Source: Pseudomonadota bacterium (GTDB lineage: Bacteria; Pseudomonadota; Gammaproteobacteria; Steroidobacterales; Steroidobacteraceae). From it: a stretch of DNA of 32,346 bases. The DNA lies in contig JAKAZL010000015.1 in assembly GCA_021815925.1 (NCBI GenBank), forward strand, positions 1-32,346, written 5' to 3'. Below the pieces are notes generated by a model. It was not told the origin of the DNA. It saw nothing but the letters and a program-made list of their open reading frames with translations, and searched no databases. Of the stretch, positions 7,770 to 15,916 are shown piece by piece. The position numbers and the translations under genes are program-made. How positions within the stretch are numbered: the stretch's first letter is position 1; the number at the start of each line of letters is the position of its first letter.

Positions 7770-7790
7770 GAGTCCCTCAGCACCCACCAT
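7770..7790 (+). repeat. attR: second copy of the tRNA-Val 3' end
   Basis: All 21 bases are identical to 107-127. The flanking bases differ on both sides (C before and TAG after at the left; A before and ATC after at the right), so the repeat length is well defined. Confidence 0.92.
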
Positions 7791-8207
7791 ATCAGCGGTG
7801 TGACCCGAACCTGCCGCTCCCACCCCTTTGCGCGCGGAGCGCGATACGGCAGGTCGGAGACACCGATGGCAATGCTTCCATCGGTGGCGTGTCCGTTGCA
7901 AGTCGAGGGTCCAGCGAGAGGCGCTGCACAGGGACAGGGGAGCCGCCGAAGCGGCATTCCTGTCCTCCAGGGCAATCGCCAGGCGCATTGTCCATCTCCC
8001 GATCATTCTGGATCGCCCTCGGTGGTGATCGGACCGGACTCGAGCGTCTACGGCTTGCGGGCGAGGGTAAGGTGCCATCGAGCTTTCCTGTAATGGACTT
8101 TGCCAGCGGGTCGTTTGCCGCTGCCGCGGTCTCAATCGCAGAGTTCGCGACGGAAGCGGATGACGGTCCCACTGTTGCGGTCGATCGCCGTCCATGAAGC
8201 GCCGCTA
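7791..8207. other. Gene-free stretch between attR and the IS630 remnant
   Basis: No open frame here looks like a protein. A stem-loop is present: CACCGATGG (7861-7869) and CCATCGGTG (7878-7886) with an 8-nt loop, lengthened by CGGA/TCCG further out. The rest may be unrecognisable mobile-element debris. Confidence 0.4.
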
Positions 8208-8440
8208 GCTGATCCCGGCAATCACCGACAGCTGCTTGCGGCTGAAGCGGTACTGCAGCACCGGAGTCTCATCCTTCAGGGCCCGGGTTCTCGCGCGACA
8301 AGGTCTCTCGGACAGACCCGACTCGTCTATGGAGACGATGACTCGGCCTGCTCGCGCAGCGATTTTCTTTCATGCGGGTCACCTCTCGGCCTTCCAGGTG
8401 CGGATCGCCGCCTCGTCGCGCACACGCGTCGGAGCGGCTG
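8208..8440 (-). pseudogene. IS630-family transposase remnant
   Basis: One minus-strand frame reads RDEAAIRTWKAER, stop, PA, stop, then KKIAARAGRVIVSIDESG and LSERPCRARTRALKDETPVL, then QYRFSRKQLSVIAGIS and a stop at 8205-8207. This follows the middle of IS630-type DDE transposases, including the IDESG strand with the second catalytic acid and the LSERP and TPVLQY motifs. The first stop falls where relatives have Trp. N- and C-terminal parts are missing, so it is a dead fragment. Confidence 0.75.
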
Positions 8441-8514
8441 GCAGTGTGGCGATCGCAGCGGACCGGGTATCATCGTACTCGCGCGACAACGAGCCTGACG
8501 ACTGAGGTGCCCAG

Positions 8515-9780
8515 ATGACGCTGCAATCCCCAACCGTGTTCGACGAGGAGGCGTGTCGCCGGTCCCGGGAAGACTTCCCCTCGTTGTCACGGACCTGCAA
8601 CGGCCATCCGGTCGCATTCCTCGACGGGCCCGGCGGCACGCAGGTGCCGCGCCCCGTCATCGAGGCCATCGTCGATTGCTATCACCATCGGAATGTGAAC
8701 ACGCACGGCAGCTTCCAGCCGTCGGCGGAGCTCGACAGGCGAATGCTGCAAGCACGGGGCGCGGTCGCGGATCTGCTCGGGGCGCCGAGTTACGAGCAGA
8801 TCTCCATCGGCCAGAACATGACGACGCTCGCCTTTTCCCTGTCGCGCGCAATCGGTCGGACGATCCGCCCGGGTGAGGAGGTTCTGATCACGCAGTTGGA
8901 CCATGAAGCGAATCGCGGCCCGTGGCAATCGCTGCAGGAGCGGGGGGCCGTCGTGCGCGAGGTGCCCTTGCTGCCCACCGGCGAGTTGGACTATGCGCAG
9001 ATGCGCAGACTGATCAGCGAGAAGACCCGGCTGCTGGCACTGGGATGCTCCTCCAATGCCATCGGGACCGTCAACAATTTGGCATTGGCTCGTGAGCTGA
9101 CGCGGAATGTTGGCGCATTACTCATCCTGGACGCAGTGCACTATGTGCCCCATTTTCCGGTGGATGTGCAGCAACTCGATCCGGATTTCCTGTTGTGCTC
9201 GGCCTACAAGTTCTACGGCCCGCACATCGGCATTTTGTATTCGCGCCCAGGCGCATTGGATAAATTGCCGACCGACAGACTGATCGTACAGGACGATATC
9301 GCGCCGTATCGGATTGAGACGGGTACGCTGAATCACCCGGCGATCGAGGGTGTCGGCGCGGCGGTCGACTACCTGGCGCGGTTTGGCCGTGGCGCGACCC
9401 GGGCGGACCAGGTGCACGATGCCATTGCGGCGATTTCCGTCTATGAGCACAAATTGGGTGAATTTCTGTGGTCGGCCCTGGAGGAGTTGCGCGGTGTTCG
9501 CCTGTGGGGCGTCAAGTTCTCGGAGCGGCTGCGCGCGCCGACCGTCTCGTTCACCATCGATGATGTCGACCCCGCCGTCATTGCAAAATCCCTCGATGAG
9601 GTCGGTATCTGTGTCTGGGACGGAAATTTCTATGCGCCCCGGCCCGTTGAGATCTTGAACATTCCGGGTCGGGCGCTGCTGCGGGTGGGAATCTCCATGT
9701 ACAACACCCGGGAAGAGGTCGAGCGGCTCATCGCGTGCGTCGCGGCGCTGGCGCGCGGCAAACGAGGAATCGTGAGATGA
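8515..9780 (+). CDS. Cysteine desulfurase-like PLP enzyme (VC1184 type)
   Basis: This 421-residue fold-type I PLP enzyme is of the class V aminotransferase / SufS-like group. It most resembles the VC1184 subfamily, annotated as cysteine desulfurase-like but of unknown reaction. PLP-site residues are visible: H130 in LDHEANRG, D206 in LILDAVHYV, and the Schiff-base lysine K232 in CSAYKFYGPHIG. The SufS catalytic Cys loop is replaced by GICVWDGNFYAPRP, so ordinary desulfurase chemistry is unlikely. GAGGTG lies 5 nt before the ATG. Its stop overlaps the SDR start by 4 bp (ATGA), so both are made together and may act in one small-molecule pathway. It sits in the segment between attR and the decayed third att copy. 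Confidence 0.9.
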   Translation: MTLQSPTVFDEEACRRSREDFPSLSRTCNGHPVAFLDGPGGTQVPRPVIEAIVDCYHHRNVNTHGSFQPSAELDRRMLQARGAVADLLGAPSYEQISIGQNMTTLAFSLSRAIGRTIRPGEEVLITQLDHEANRGPWQSLQERGAVVREVPLLPTGELDYAQMRRLISEKTRLLALGCSSNAIGTVNNLALARELTRNVGALLILDAVHYVPHFPVDVQQLDPDFLLCSAYKFYGPHIGILYSRPGALDKLPTDRLIVQDDIAPYRIETGTLNHPAIEGVGAAVDYLARFGRGATRADQVHDAIAAISVYEHKLGEFLWSALEELRGVRLWGVKFSERLRAPTVSFTIDDVDPAVIAKSLDEVGICVWDGNFYAPRPVEILNIPGRALLRVGISMYNTREEVERLIACVAALARGKRGIVR

Positions 9781-10523
9781 AAGAGCGCGTGGCGTTGGTG
9801 ACCGGTGGCGGTCGCGGGATCGGGCGCGAGGCGGCGCTACTGCTGGCGAAAGCCGGAGTGCGTGTGATGGTCACGGCGCGCAGCGCCACCGAGCTGCAGA
9901 CCGTGGGACTCGACTATGTTGCGGCCGATCTTGGCACCGCCGAGGGGTGCGCCCTGGCCGTTGCCGAGACCGAGCGACGATTGGGTCCCATTGACTTGCT
10001 CGTCGTGAACCACGGCATCGGCTCGGCCCATGAGCGGCTGGTGTGGGAGCAGGATCCCAAGGTTTGGCGCGAGACGATGCGCATCAATCTCGATGGTCCG
10101 TTCGAGCTCGCGCGACTGACAGTCGGTGGCATGTGTACCCGCGGCTTTGGCCGTCTCGTATTCACCAGCTCGACGGCCGGCGAGAAGGCGGAGCGCTCCG
10201 GCAGCGCCTATACCGCCTCAAAGCATGGCTTAATAGGTCTTGCGCGCGCGGTCGCGCAGGATGCTGGGCCGTTCGGAGTCACCTCCAACGCAGTGTTGCC
10301 CGGCTGGGTACGAACGGCAATGGCCGAGCGCTCGGCGCAGACGGAAGCCGCGCGACGCGGTATCAGCGTCGAGCAAGTGTGGGATGAGCGCGCCGCGATC
10401 TATCCGCAGAAGCGGGTATTGGAGCCGATTGAAGTCGCGCAGGTGATCGCATTCCTCTGCAGCGACGCGGCGGGGGGCGTGAACGGCGAGGCCATCACCG
10501 TGGCCCTGGGCGGCATCTGGTAG
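9777..10523 (+). CDS. Short-chain dehydrogenase/reductase
   Basis: This 248-residue classical SDR uses NAD(P)H to reduce or oxidise a carbonyl/alcohol. The Rossmann motif TGGGRGIG is near residue 10, an NHG variant of the NNAG motif follows, TSSTAG supplies the catalytic Ser, and YTASK gives catalytic Tyr and Lys. The C-terminus (GGVNGEAITVALGGIW) fits the FabG-like group. I use the ATG at 9777, which overlaps the stop of the PLP-enzyme gene, rather than a start further upstream. The substrate cannot be read from sequence; coupling with the upstream gene suggests both act on the same metabolite. Confidence 0.92.
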   Translation: MKERVALVTGGGRGIGREAALLLAKAGVRVMVTARSATELQTVGLDYVAADLGTAEGCALAVAETERRLGPIDLLVVNHGIGSAHERLVWEQDPKVWRETMRINLDGPFELARLTVGGMCTRGFGRLVFTSSTAGEKAERSGSAYTASKHGLIGLARAVAQDAGPFGVTSNAVLPGWVRTAMAERSAQTEAARRGISVEQVWDERAAIYPQKRVLEPIEVAQVIAFLCSDAAGGVNGEAITVALGGIW

Positions 10524-11222
10524 CGTTGGGACATCACCGACTGGAGTACGGCATCTTCTGTGCACGCGGAGGGGGCGGGCCGGCAACGGCAATGCGTGCG
10601 GCAAGGGCGGTCAGCGCCTCAGGTAAGGCCGGGAAGCGCGGTACGGCTTCACGAGCTTGGCGCAGCGGATTGAGGGGTTTGCCGCGGATGTGCACCGGGC
10701 GCGAGGCAAAGCACCAGCACCAGAGTCACCGCGCAGGCCGGTACGCGCGATGATCTGGGCAGGCGCTGCGTGCGCGCCGGCGCCATCGCTCAGTGCGCTC
10801 GCGAACCGGCTGGGGTGCGACGACCCGCGCGGCTGAGAGGACATCAGACTCTGGCGGTTCCGGTCGTGCGCGAGTCAGCACGGTCCCGTCGCGGCGCCCT
10901 CTGATGGGTTCGCCGCGATGCGGCTCTCGAGGGGGCTGCAGGCTCTCATGCTGAAGGAGCCTGCCTCGGGTGAAAATCAGCGTTGGGCTAAACGAGGCCT
11001 ATCGGCCTTGGCAGGGGGAATCTCGGGGCTTGAGTCCCTCGGCACCCACCATCACGGTCCGGGTTCGCTCCGCCGGCCTGCCTCGCTCCGACCCGCCGGG
11101 GGCTGCGGGATCCCGCGTCTCTCGCGGGGCTGCGCCCCGGATCCGCCCGTCACAAAACTGCGCTTTCTCCGGTGGGCATCTTGAGCGTACTCTTGCGCCT
11201 TCGACTATAAAGGGGGGCGTCG
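10524..11222. other. Gene-free 699-bp stretch holding the third att copy
   Basis: No open frame here has protein-like character on either strand. Recognisable content is the tRNA-3'-end-like sequence at 11032-11052, a small AGGCC/GGCCT hairpin just before it (about 10995-11008), and the AGGGGGG ribosome binding site of the Rieske gene at 11211-11217. It is probably the right boundary of foreign DNA plus the promoter region of the next gene. Confidence 0.5.
11032..11052 (+). repeat. Third, imperfect att copy (tRNA-Val 3'-end-like)
   Basis: It matches the 21-bp att core with a single A-to-G change (CCCTCGGCACC instead of CCCTCAGCACC). Similarity extends about 13 bp further upstream into the T-arm: AATCTCGGGGCTT here against AATGTCGGGGGTTC in the tRNA. 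The rest of the tRNA is absent. This is what a displaced tRNA tail left by an older insertion looks like. Confidence 0.75.
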
Positions 11223-12317
11223 ATGCTCGAGGATCAAGCGATTTTGGCGGGCGCGCGCCAGGCGAGCTCGCTCGCCGGTGTGGATCTGCGGCGCACCGCC
11301 GCCAATCCCGACTACTGGTATCCGCTGGCCTGGTCCGATGAGGTCAAGCCTGGGAAGATCATCGGCCGCCGCTTTGCCGGTGATCCGATCGCGCTGTACC
11401 GCGGTGCGAGCGGCACAGTCTTTGCGCTCGAGGATCGCTGTGCCCATCGGCAGGTCCCGCTGCACCTCGGCGTCGTCACCGGCGATGCCCTCAAGTGTCA
11501 CTACCACGGCTGGGCGTACGACTGCTCGGGCAAGTGCACGGACGTGCCGTACCTCGGCAAGGAGCGCCGGCCCAATGGGGTGCGCAGCTACCCGGTGCGC
11601 GAGGTCGACGGGCTGATCTTCGTCTTCCCGGGCCGGCCCGAGCTGGCCGAGGCGCGCCTGCCGGCCTCGCTCGGCTCATCGCAGCGCCGCGATTACAAGA
11701 CGCGCCGCCTGAACCGCGAGGTGGCCTGCCACTACACGTTCATGCACGAGAACCTGTTCGACATGAACCACCAGTTCATGCACCGCAAGCAGATGGGCTC
11801 GATCCGCGCGAGCTGCCTGGGACGCCAGCACGGCGAGGGGTGGGCGCAGGTCGAGTACAGCTTCAGCCGCACCGAAGGAAAGTCCTCCGTCGGCGAGCGC
11901 GTCATCGTCGACCTGATGCGCACACGCGGGGATGAGCATCAGGACTTCCGTGACCACATGCGGATCCGCACCGATTATCCCTCCCAGAGCCTGAAGGTCT
12001 GGGTCGGACGCAACATCCAGCAGACCCAGGATCCGGTGCTCGACGTGTGGCTGTGCTACACGCCGCTCGATGCCGAGCAGCGCACCAATCGCACCTTCGG
12101 CTATCTGTCGGTGAAAAAGCCTCCGATCCCCGGCCTGATCCACCTCGCCTGGCCGTTCGTCGTCTGGTTCACCGAGAACATCTTCCGCGAGGACAAGGAC
12201 ATCGTCGAATACGAGCAGCGCGCCCACGACGCGCAGGGCAGCGATTGGAACAACGAGGTGTTCCCGCCGCTGCGCGATCTGCGCGAGGTGCTGGCCCGCT
12301 GCGGCGTACCGCTCTGA
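11223..12317 (+). CDS. Rieske non-heme iron oxygenase, alpha-type
   Basis: This 364-residue mononuclear-iron oxygenase is of the ring-hydroxylating / O-demethylase type. The [2Fe-2S] Rieske motif is C73-A-H75 and C92-H-Y-H95 (CAHRQVP, KCHYHGWAYD). The catalytic iron site lies in HENLFDMNHQFMH, with H183 and H187 as likely ligands and N177 and D180 as the usual bridging residues. AGGGGGG lies 5 nt before the ATG. No ferredoxin or reductase gene is adjacent, so electrons must come from elsewhere. The substrate is unknown; relatives act on aromatic, vanillate-like or tetrapyrrole substrates. Confidence 0.92.
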   Translation: MLEDQAILAGARQASSLAGVDLRRTAANPDYWYPLAWSDEVKPGKIIGRRFAGDPIALYRGASGTVFALEDRCAHRQVPLHLGVVTGDALKCHYHGWAYDCSGKCTDVPYLGKERRPNGVRSYPVREVDGLIFVFPGRPELAEARLPASLGSSQRRDYKTRRLNREVACHYTFMHENLFDMNHQFMHRKQMGSIRASCLGRQHGEGWAQVEYSFSRTEGKSSVGERVIVDLMRTRGDEHQDFRDHMRIRTDYPSQSLKVWVGRNIQQTQDPVLDVWLCYTPLDAEQRTNRTFGYLSVKKPPIPGLIHLAWPFVVWFTENIFREDKDIVEYEQRAHDAQGSDWNNEVFPPLRDLREVLARCGVPL

Positions 12318-12321
12318 TCCG

Positions 12322-12359
12322 GCTGCCGTGAGACGCCCGCCGCAGCGTCCCACGGCAGC
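12322..12359 (+). terminator. Strong stem-loop after the Rieske gene
   Basis: GCTGCCGTG-A-GACGC (12322-12336) pairs with GCGTC-C-CACGGCAGC (12345-12359): 14 pairs, one A-C mismatch, 8-nt loop. It begins 5 nt after the stop codon. No T-tract follows, so it is either a weak terminator or an mRNA 3'-end stabiliser. Confidence 0.55.
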
Positions 12360-12461
12360 TCGTGCGCGCCTGAGTGTGCGCCCGAGCGGGCGGTGGCGTG
12401 TCCGCCGGGTTGCGCGCAGCCCGTATCGACACCGGCCCGCCACGGGCGTATCAGGTCGTGC

Positions 12462-13292
12462 ATGAACGCGCTGCACCATCTCAAGGTCGAGCCCGGCGAT
12501 CGCGTGAAGCTCGCCGAGATCGATCCGGCCTACAAGGGCCGCCATCCGGACCGCGCCTCGGCGGCCGAGGAGATCGAGCACTACAGCCAGCGGCTGCGGG
12601 CGCTGCAGGAGCTGCTCTACGCCGAGGGCCGCCGCTCCCTGCTGATCTGCCTGCAGGCCATGGATACCGGCGGCAAGGACGGGGTCATCAACCATGTGCT
12701 CGGCGCGATGAACCCGCAGGGGTGCCGCGTGGCGCACTTCCGCCGTCCGTCGGCCGAGGAGGCCGCGCACGACTTCCTCTGGCGCGCCCATCGAGCCGTG
12801 CCGGCGCGCGGGGAGGTGGTGATCTTCAACCGCTCGCACTACGAGGACGTGCTCGTCGCGCGCGTGCATGAGCTGGTGCCCAAGGCCGTCTGGTCGGGGC
12901 GCTACGAGCAGATCAACGAATTCGAGCGCACGCTCGCCGAGGCCGGCACGCTGATCCTGAAGTTCTACCTGCACATCTCCGGCGACGAGCAGCTCGAGCG
13001 GTTCAAGGCGCGGCTCGACGACCCGTCCAAGCACTGGAAGATCAGCGAGGCCGATTACACCGAGCGGCCGTTCTGGCCGCAGTATCAGCGCGCCTACGAG
13101 GAAGCGCTCTCGCGCTGCAGCACGCAGATCGCGCCGTGGTACGTCATTCCGGCCAACCACAAGTGGTTCCGCGACCTCGCCGTGGCGCGCATCGTCGTCG
13201 AGCGGCTCGAGGCGATGGATCTGCGCTATCCCGAGGCCAGCGTCGACCTGGCGCGGATCCGCCGTCAGTACCACGCGGCGGCCGCGAAGTAG
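12462..13292 (+). CDS. ppk2: Polyphosphate kinase 2 (single-domain PPK2)
   Basis: This 276-residue PPK2 enzyme moves phosphate between polyphosphate and nucleotides. The Walker A region is QAMDTGGKDG (65-74), the Walker B region is EVVIFNRSHYEDV (118-130), and the lid holds DDPSKHWKISEAD (186-198). Length fits the short PPK2 type. I use the ATG at 12462 (NALHHLKVEPGDRVKL follows) because the longer frame upstream is non-coding in character and overlaps the region behind the hairpin. The exact class (making ATP, ADP or using AMP) cannot be told safely. Confidence 0.93.
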   Translation: MNALHHLKVEPGDRVKLAEIDPAYKGRHPDRASAAEEIEHYSQRLRALQELLYAEGRRSLLICLQAMDTGGKDGVINHVLGAMNPQGCRVAHFRRPSAEEAAHDFLWRAHRAVPARGEVVIFNRSHYEDVLVARVHELVPKAVWSGRYEQINEFERTLAEAGTLILKFYLHISGDEQLERFKARLDDPSKHWKISEADYTERPFWPQYQRAYEEALSRCSTQIAPWYVIPANHKWFRDLAVARIVVERLEAMDLRYPEASVDLARIRRQYHAAAAK

Positions 13293-13454
13293 TCCGACAC
13301 GGCGATGCCGGCCCGGGCGTTTGCTCGATCCGCGTGCCCCGGCGGAGTAGGATGCGACACCCGCCGGCCGAACGTCCGCAGCGGCGCGGGCCCGGGCCGC
13401 TATGACAGCGCGCCCGCTGGATCTGCGACCGGCTCACCGTGGAGGACACCCCGC

Positions 13455-15023
13455 ATGCCCCGTCACCTTGCCCCGCTGCTTGTCTCGGCCGTGCTGGCCC
13501 TGGCGCCGACCGTCCATGCGGCGACCGCAAAGACCCCGGGCCCGATCCCGGTTCCCCAGGTACGCCGCTCGGTGACCCACGCCAGCGTGCTGATCGACGG
13601 GCAGCGCATCAACTACACCGCCACCGCCGGTACGATCATTCTGAAGGACAAGGCCGGCAAGGCCACGGCGAGCATGTTCTACGTGGCCTACACCGAGGAC
13701 GGCGTGCACGATCCGGGCAAGCGTCCGCTGACCTTCGCCTACAACGGCGGACCGGGGTTTGCCTCGGCGCTGGTGGATATCGGCGGTTTCGGTCCGCGCC
13801 GCATCGACTGGCCGGCCCCCGGTGAGGCCGCCGCCGCGCAGCCCCCGTACCGTCTGGTGCCGAACCCGGACAGCATTCTGAAGGCCACCGACCTGGTATT
13901 CATCGACGCGGTCGGCACCGGCTACAGCCGCATCGTCGGGGTCGGCAAGCCGCAGATGTTCTACGGCATCGACGGCGACGCCCGGGCCTTCACGCAGTTC
14001 ATCGAGCGTTACATCCAGCAGAACGACCGGTTCGAGTCGCCGAAGTTCCTGCTCGGCGAGAGCTACGGCACGACGCGCTCGGCGGTGCTCGCGCAGGATC
14101 TGGTCGGCAAGGGGGTCTACCTGGACGGGGTGATCCTGTGCTCCACGGTGCTCGATTTCGCGACCCTGAACAACACCCCGGGCAACGATCTGCCCTACGA
14201 GCTGTATCTGCCCTCGTACGCGGCGGTGGCGTGGTATCACCACCGGCTCGATCCCGAGCCGCAGGACCTCGCGACCTTCGTGCAGCGGGTCGAGCGCTTC
14301 GCCGGCGGGCCGTATGCCCACGCGCTGTTCGAAGGCGCGGCGCTGCCCGCCGCGCGGCGGCAGCAACTCGCCGCGCAGCTGGCCCGCTACACGGGCCTGC
14401 CGGCATCACTGTGGTTGCGCGCGGATCTGCGCATTCCGCTGTCGGTCTTCCAGCGCAGCGTGCTCGGCAACCGCGCGAGCACGGGGCGGTTCGACGCGCG
14501 CTTCAGCACCCCGCAGCTGCAGCCGCTCGAGCCCGAGCAGGGCGACTCGGCCGCCGGGGCGGCGACGACGGCGATCTGGGGTGCGCTCAGCGCCAGCTTC
14601 GATGCGTACCTGCAGCACAACCTGGGCTACCACAGCGACCGCCTGTACGTGCAGAGCAGCGCGAGTGCGTTCCGGGCCTGGGACTGGAACCACTACCAGC
14701 CGCCGCTGAGTGCGCTCGACGAAGGGGTGGGCAGCAGCACGAGTCTGGCGCGCGTGCGCAACGTGGCGCCGGCGCTGGCTCGGGCCATGAGCAATGATCC
14801 GGCCATGCAGCTGATGCTCAACAACGGCTGGTTCGACATGGCGACGCCGTTCTTCGCAACCAACTACACCATTGCCCACATGGGGCTGCCGGCGGGGCTG
14901 CAGGGCAATATCCACGAGTATTACTACCCGGTCGGGCACATGCTGTACCTGAACCCTGCGGTGCTGCCGCAGCTGGCGCACAACATCGACGCCTTCATCA
15001 CCGGGGCGACCCGGCGGGAGTGA
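13455..15023 (+). CDS. Secreted S10 serine carboxypeptidase-like protein
   Basis: This 522-residue alpha/beta-hydrolase of peptidase family S10 removes C-terminal residues from peptides. Residues 1-22 form a Sec signal peptide (LLVSAVLALAPTVHA, cleavage after HA), so it acts in the periplasm or outside. The oxyanion-hole motif YNGGPGFAS lies near 86-94. The catalytic triad is S203 in GESYGT, D461 in NNGWFD and H495 in YYPVGHM. GGAGGA at 13441-13446 is 8 nt before the chosen ATG; the longer upstream frame lacks a signal peptide. Bacterial S10 members of this size are frequent in Xanthomonadales-like genomes. Confidence 0.93.
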   Translation: MPRHLAPLLVSAVLALAPTVHAATAKTPGPIPVPQVRRSVTHASVLIDGQRINYTATAGTIILKDKAGKATASMFYVAYTEDGVHDPGKRPLTFAYNGGPGFASALVDIGGFGPRRIDWPAPGEAAAAQPPYRLVPNPDSILKATDLVFIDAVGTGYSRIVGVGKPQMFYGIDGDARAFTQFIERYIQQNDRFESPKFLLGESYGTTRSAVLAQDLVGKGVYLDGVILCSTVLDFATLNNTPGNDLPYELYLPSYAAVAWYHHRLDPEPQDLATFVQRVERFAGGPYAHALFEGAALPAARRQQLAAQLARYTGLPASLWLRADLRIPLSVFQRSVLGNRASTGRFDARFSTPQLQPLEPEQGDSAAGAATTAIWGALSASFDAYLQHNLGYHSDRLYVQSSASAFRAWDWNHYQPPLSALDEGVGSSTSLARVRNVAPALARAMSNDPAMQLMLNNGWFDMATPFFATNYTIAHMGLPAGLQGNIHEYYYPVGHMLYLNPAVLPQLAHNIDAFITGATRRE

Positions 15024-15047
15024 TCGCCCGGCGCACCGCCCGGTCCG

Positions 15048-15752
15048 TCAGCTCGCGCGCGGGATGTCCAGTCCGCGCGCGACGGCCGGGCGTGCCAGGA
15101 ACCGCTCCAGTGCACGGGTGACCCGCGGGAAAGCCTCGATGCCGACCAGCGCGCCCGCATCGTACAGACCGATCAGGTTGCGCACCCAGGGGAAGATGGC
15201 GATGTCGGCGATGCTGTAATCCTCGCCCGCGATCCACGCGTGGCGCTCGAGCTGTCCCTCCAGCACCCCGAGCAGCCGTCGCGACTCGGCGACGTAGCGG
15301 TCGCGCGGCCGCTTGTCCTCGATCTCCCGCCCCGCGAAGTGGTGGAAGAACCCGACCTGGCCGAACATCGGGCCGATGCCGCCCATCTGGAACATCAGCC
15401 ACTGGATGACGGTATAGCGCTCGGCGGCGTTGGCGCTCAGCAAGCGCCCGGTCTTCTCGGCGAGGTACACCAGGATCGCGCCGGACTCGAACAGCGCGAG
15501 CGGCTCGCCGAGCGGGCCATTCGGGTCGAGGATGGCCGGGATCTTGTTGTTCGGATTGAGCGAGCGAAACTCGCTCGAGAGTTGCTCCTGGCGTGCGAAC
15601 TCCACGCGGTGCGCCTCGTACGGCAAGCCGATCTCCTCCAGCATGATCGAGACTTTCACCCCGTTCGGCGTCGGCAGCGAATACAGCTGCAGCCGGTCGC
15701 TCTGCCGTGCAGGCCACTTGCGGGTGATGGGAAAGGCATTCGCATCGAACAT
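15048..15752 (-). CDS. Glutathione S-transferase, nu-class-like (YfcG/YghU type)
   Basis: This 234-residue cytosolic GST has an N-terminal thioredoxin fold (LQLYSLPTPNGVKVSIMLEEIGLPY) with the T-P-N-G motif of the nu class, which uses Thr and Asn to hold glutathione and often has disulfide reductase activity. NPNNKIPAI supplies the cis-Pro loop and ESGAILVYLAEKTG the gamma-Glu contact. An all-helical C-terminal domain follows (EDYSIADIAIFPWV). I use the start at 15752, with GGGAG just upstream. It is convergent with the S10 gene (24-bp gap) and divergent from the trehalase. Confidence 0.93.
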   Translation of the reverse strand: MFDANAFPITRKWPARQSDRLQLYSLPTPNGVKVSIMLEEIGLPYEAHRVEFARQEQLSSEFRSLNPNNKIPAILDPNGPLGEPLALFESGAILVYLAEKTGRLLSANAAERYTVIQWLMFQMGGIGPMFGQVGFFHHFAGREIEDKRPRDRYVAESRRLLGVLEGQLERHAWIAGEDYSIADIAIFPWVRNLIGLYDAGALVGIEAFPRVTRALERFLARPAVARGLDIPRAS

Positions 15753-15916
15753 GGCGGCTCCCGTGATGCCTCGCTGCGCGACAGGCAGCGCTTGCGGCGT
15801 CCCAGGATGAGCGCGCCGCGTCGGCGCGGCAAGCGCGCCGGTGCACGCTTGCCGGGGCCTGTGGGCGAGTCCATCATGGCCGCCTCGTGCCTGCGACAGT
15901 ACACGGAGGATCGGAC

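Larger units (their letters stand above)
107..7790. mobile_element. tRNA-Val integrative element, about 7.7 kb
   Basis: The element is bounded by the exact 21-bp repeats at 107-127 and 7770-7790. Inside are a P4-family integrase, an AlpA-like regulator, a DUF3987 replication-type protein, small Cys-containing proteins and orphan cargo. No structural phage, terminase, relaxase or type IV secretion genes can be read. This composition suggests a phage-satellite-like or mobilizable island that depends on a helper for transfer; that last point is inference. Part of the island (about 1540-2730) is clearly richer in A+T than the flanking chromosome. Confidence 0.88.
7770..11052. mobile_element. Second, decayed tRNA-Val-linked segment
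   Basis: The segment runs from attR to a third, imperfect copy of the tRNA 3' end at 11032-11052. It contains a broken IS630-type transposase and a two-gene operon (PLP enzyme, SDR) but no integrase. The simplest reading is an older island at the same site that lost its recombinase, with the present element inserted in front of it. The third copy could instead be the original tRNA tail displaced by successive insertions. Confidence 0.55.

Noticed and set aside
7506-8197. Overlapping plus-strand frames across attR
   Set aside because: They cross the recombination site and arm repeats, have no family match and no ribosome binding site, and change character on each side of attR.
8040-8200. Possible second transposase fragment (minus-strand reading AIDRNSGTVI)
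   Set aside because: The string recalls IS1-type transposases, but the similarity stops after about ten residues and frames break; not enough to call.
10611-10844. A 77-residue minus-strand frame in the gap after the SDR gene
   Set aside because: No motif, no ribosome binding site and low-complexity Arg/Ala/Ser content; probably chance.
11181-11211. TTGAGC-N19-TATAAA promoter for the Rieske gene
   Set aside because: Transcription would begin after the good ribosome binding site at 11211-11217, so the transcript would lose it; the match is probably fortuitous.
11676-13274. A 532-residue minus-strand frame across the Rieske and PPK2 genes
   Set aside because: It lies opposite two clear enzymes and has no motif of its own; long antisense frames are expected at this GC content.
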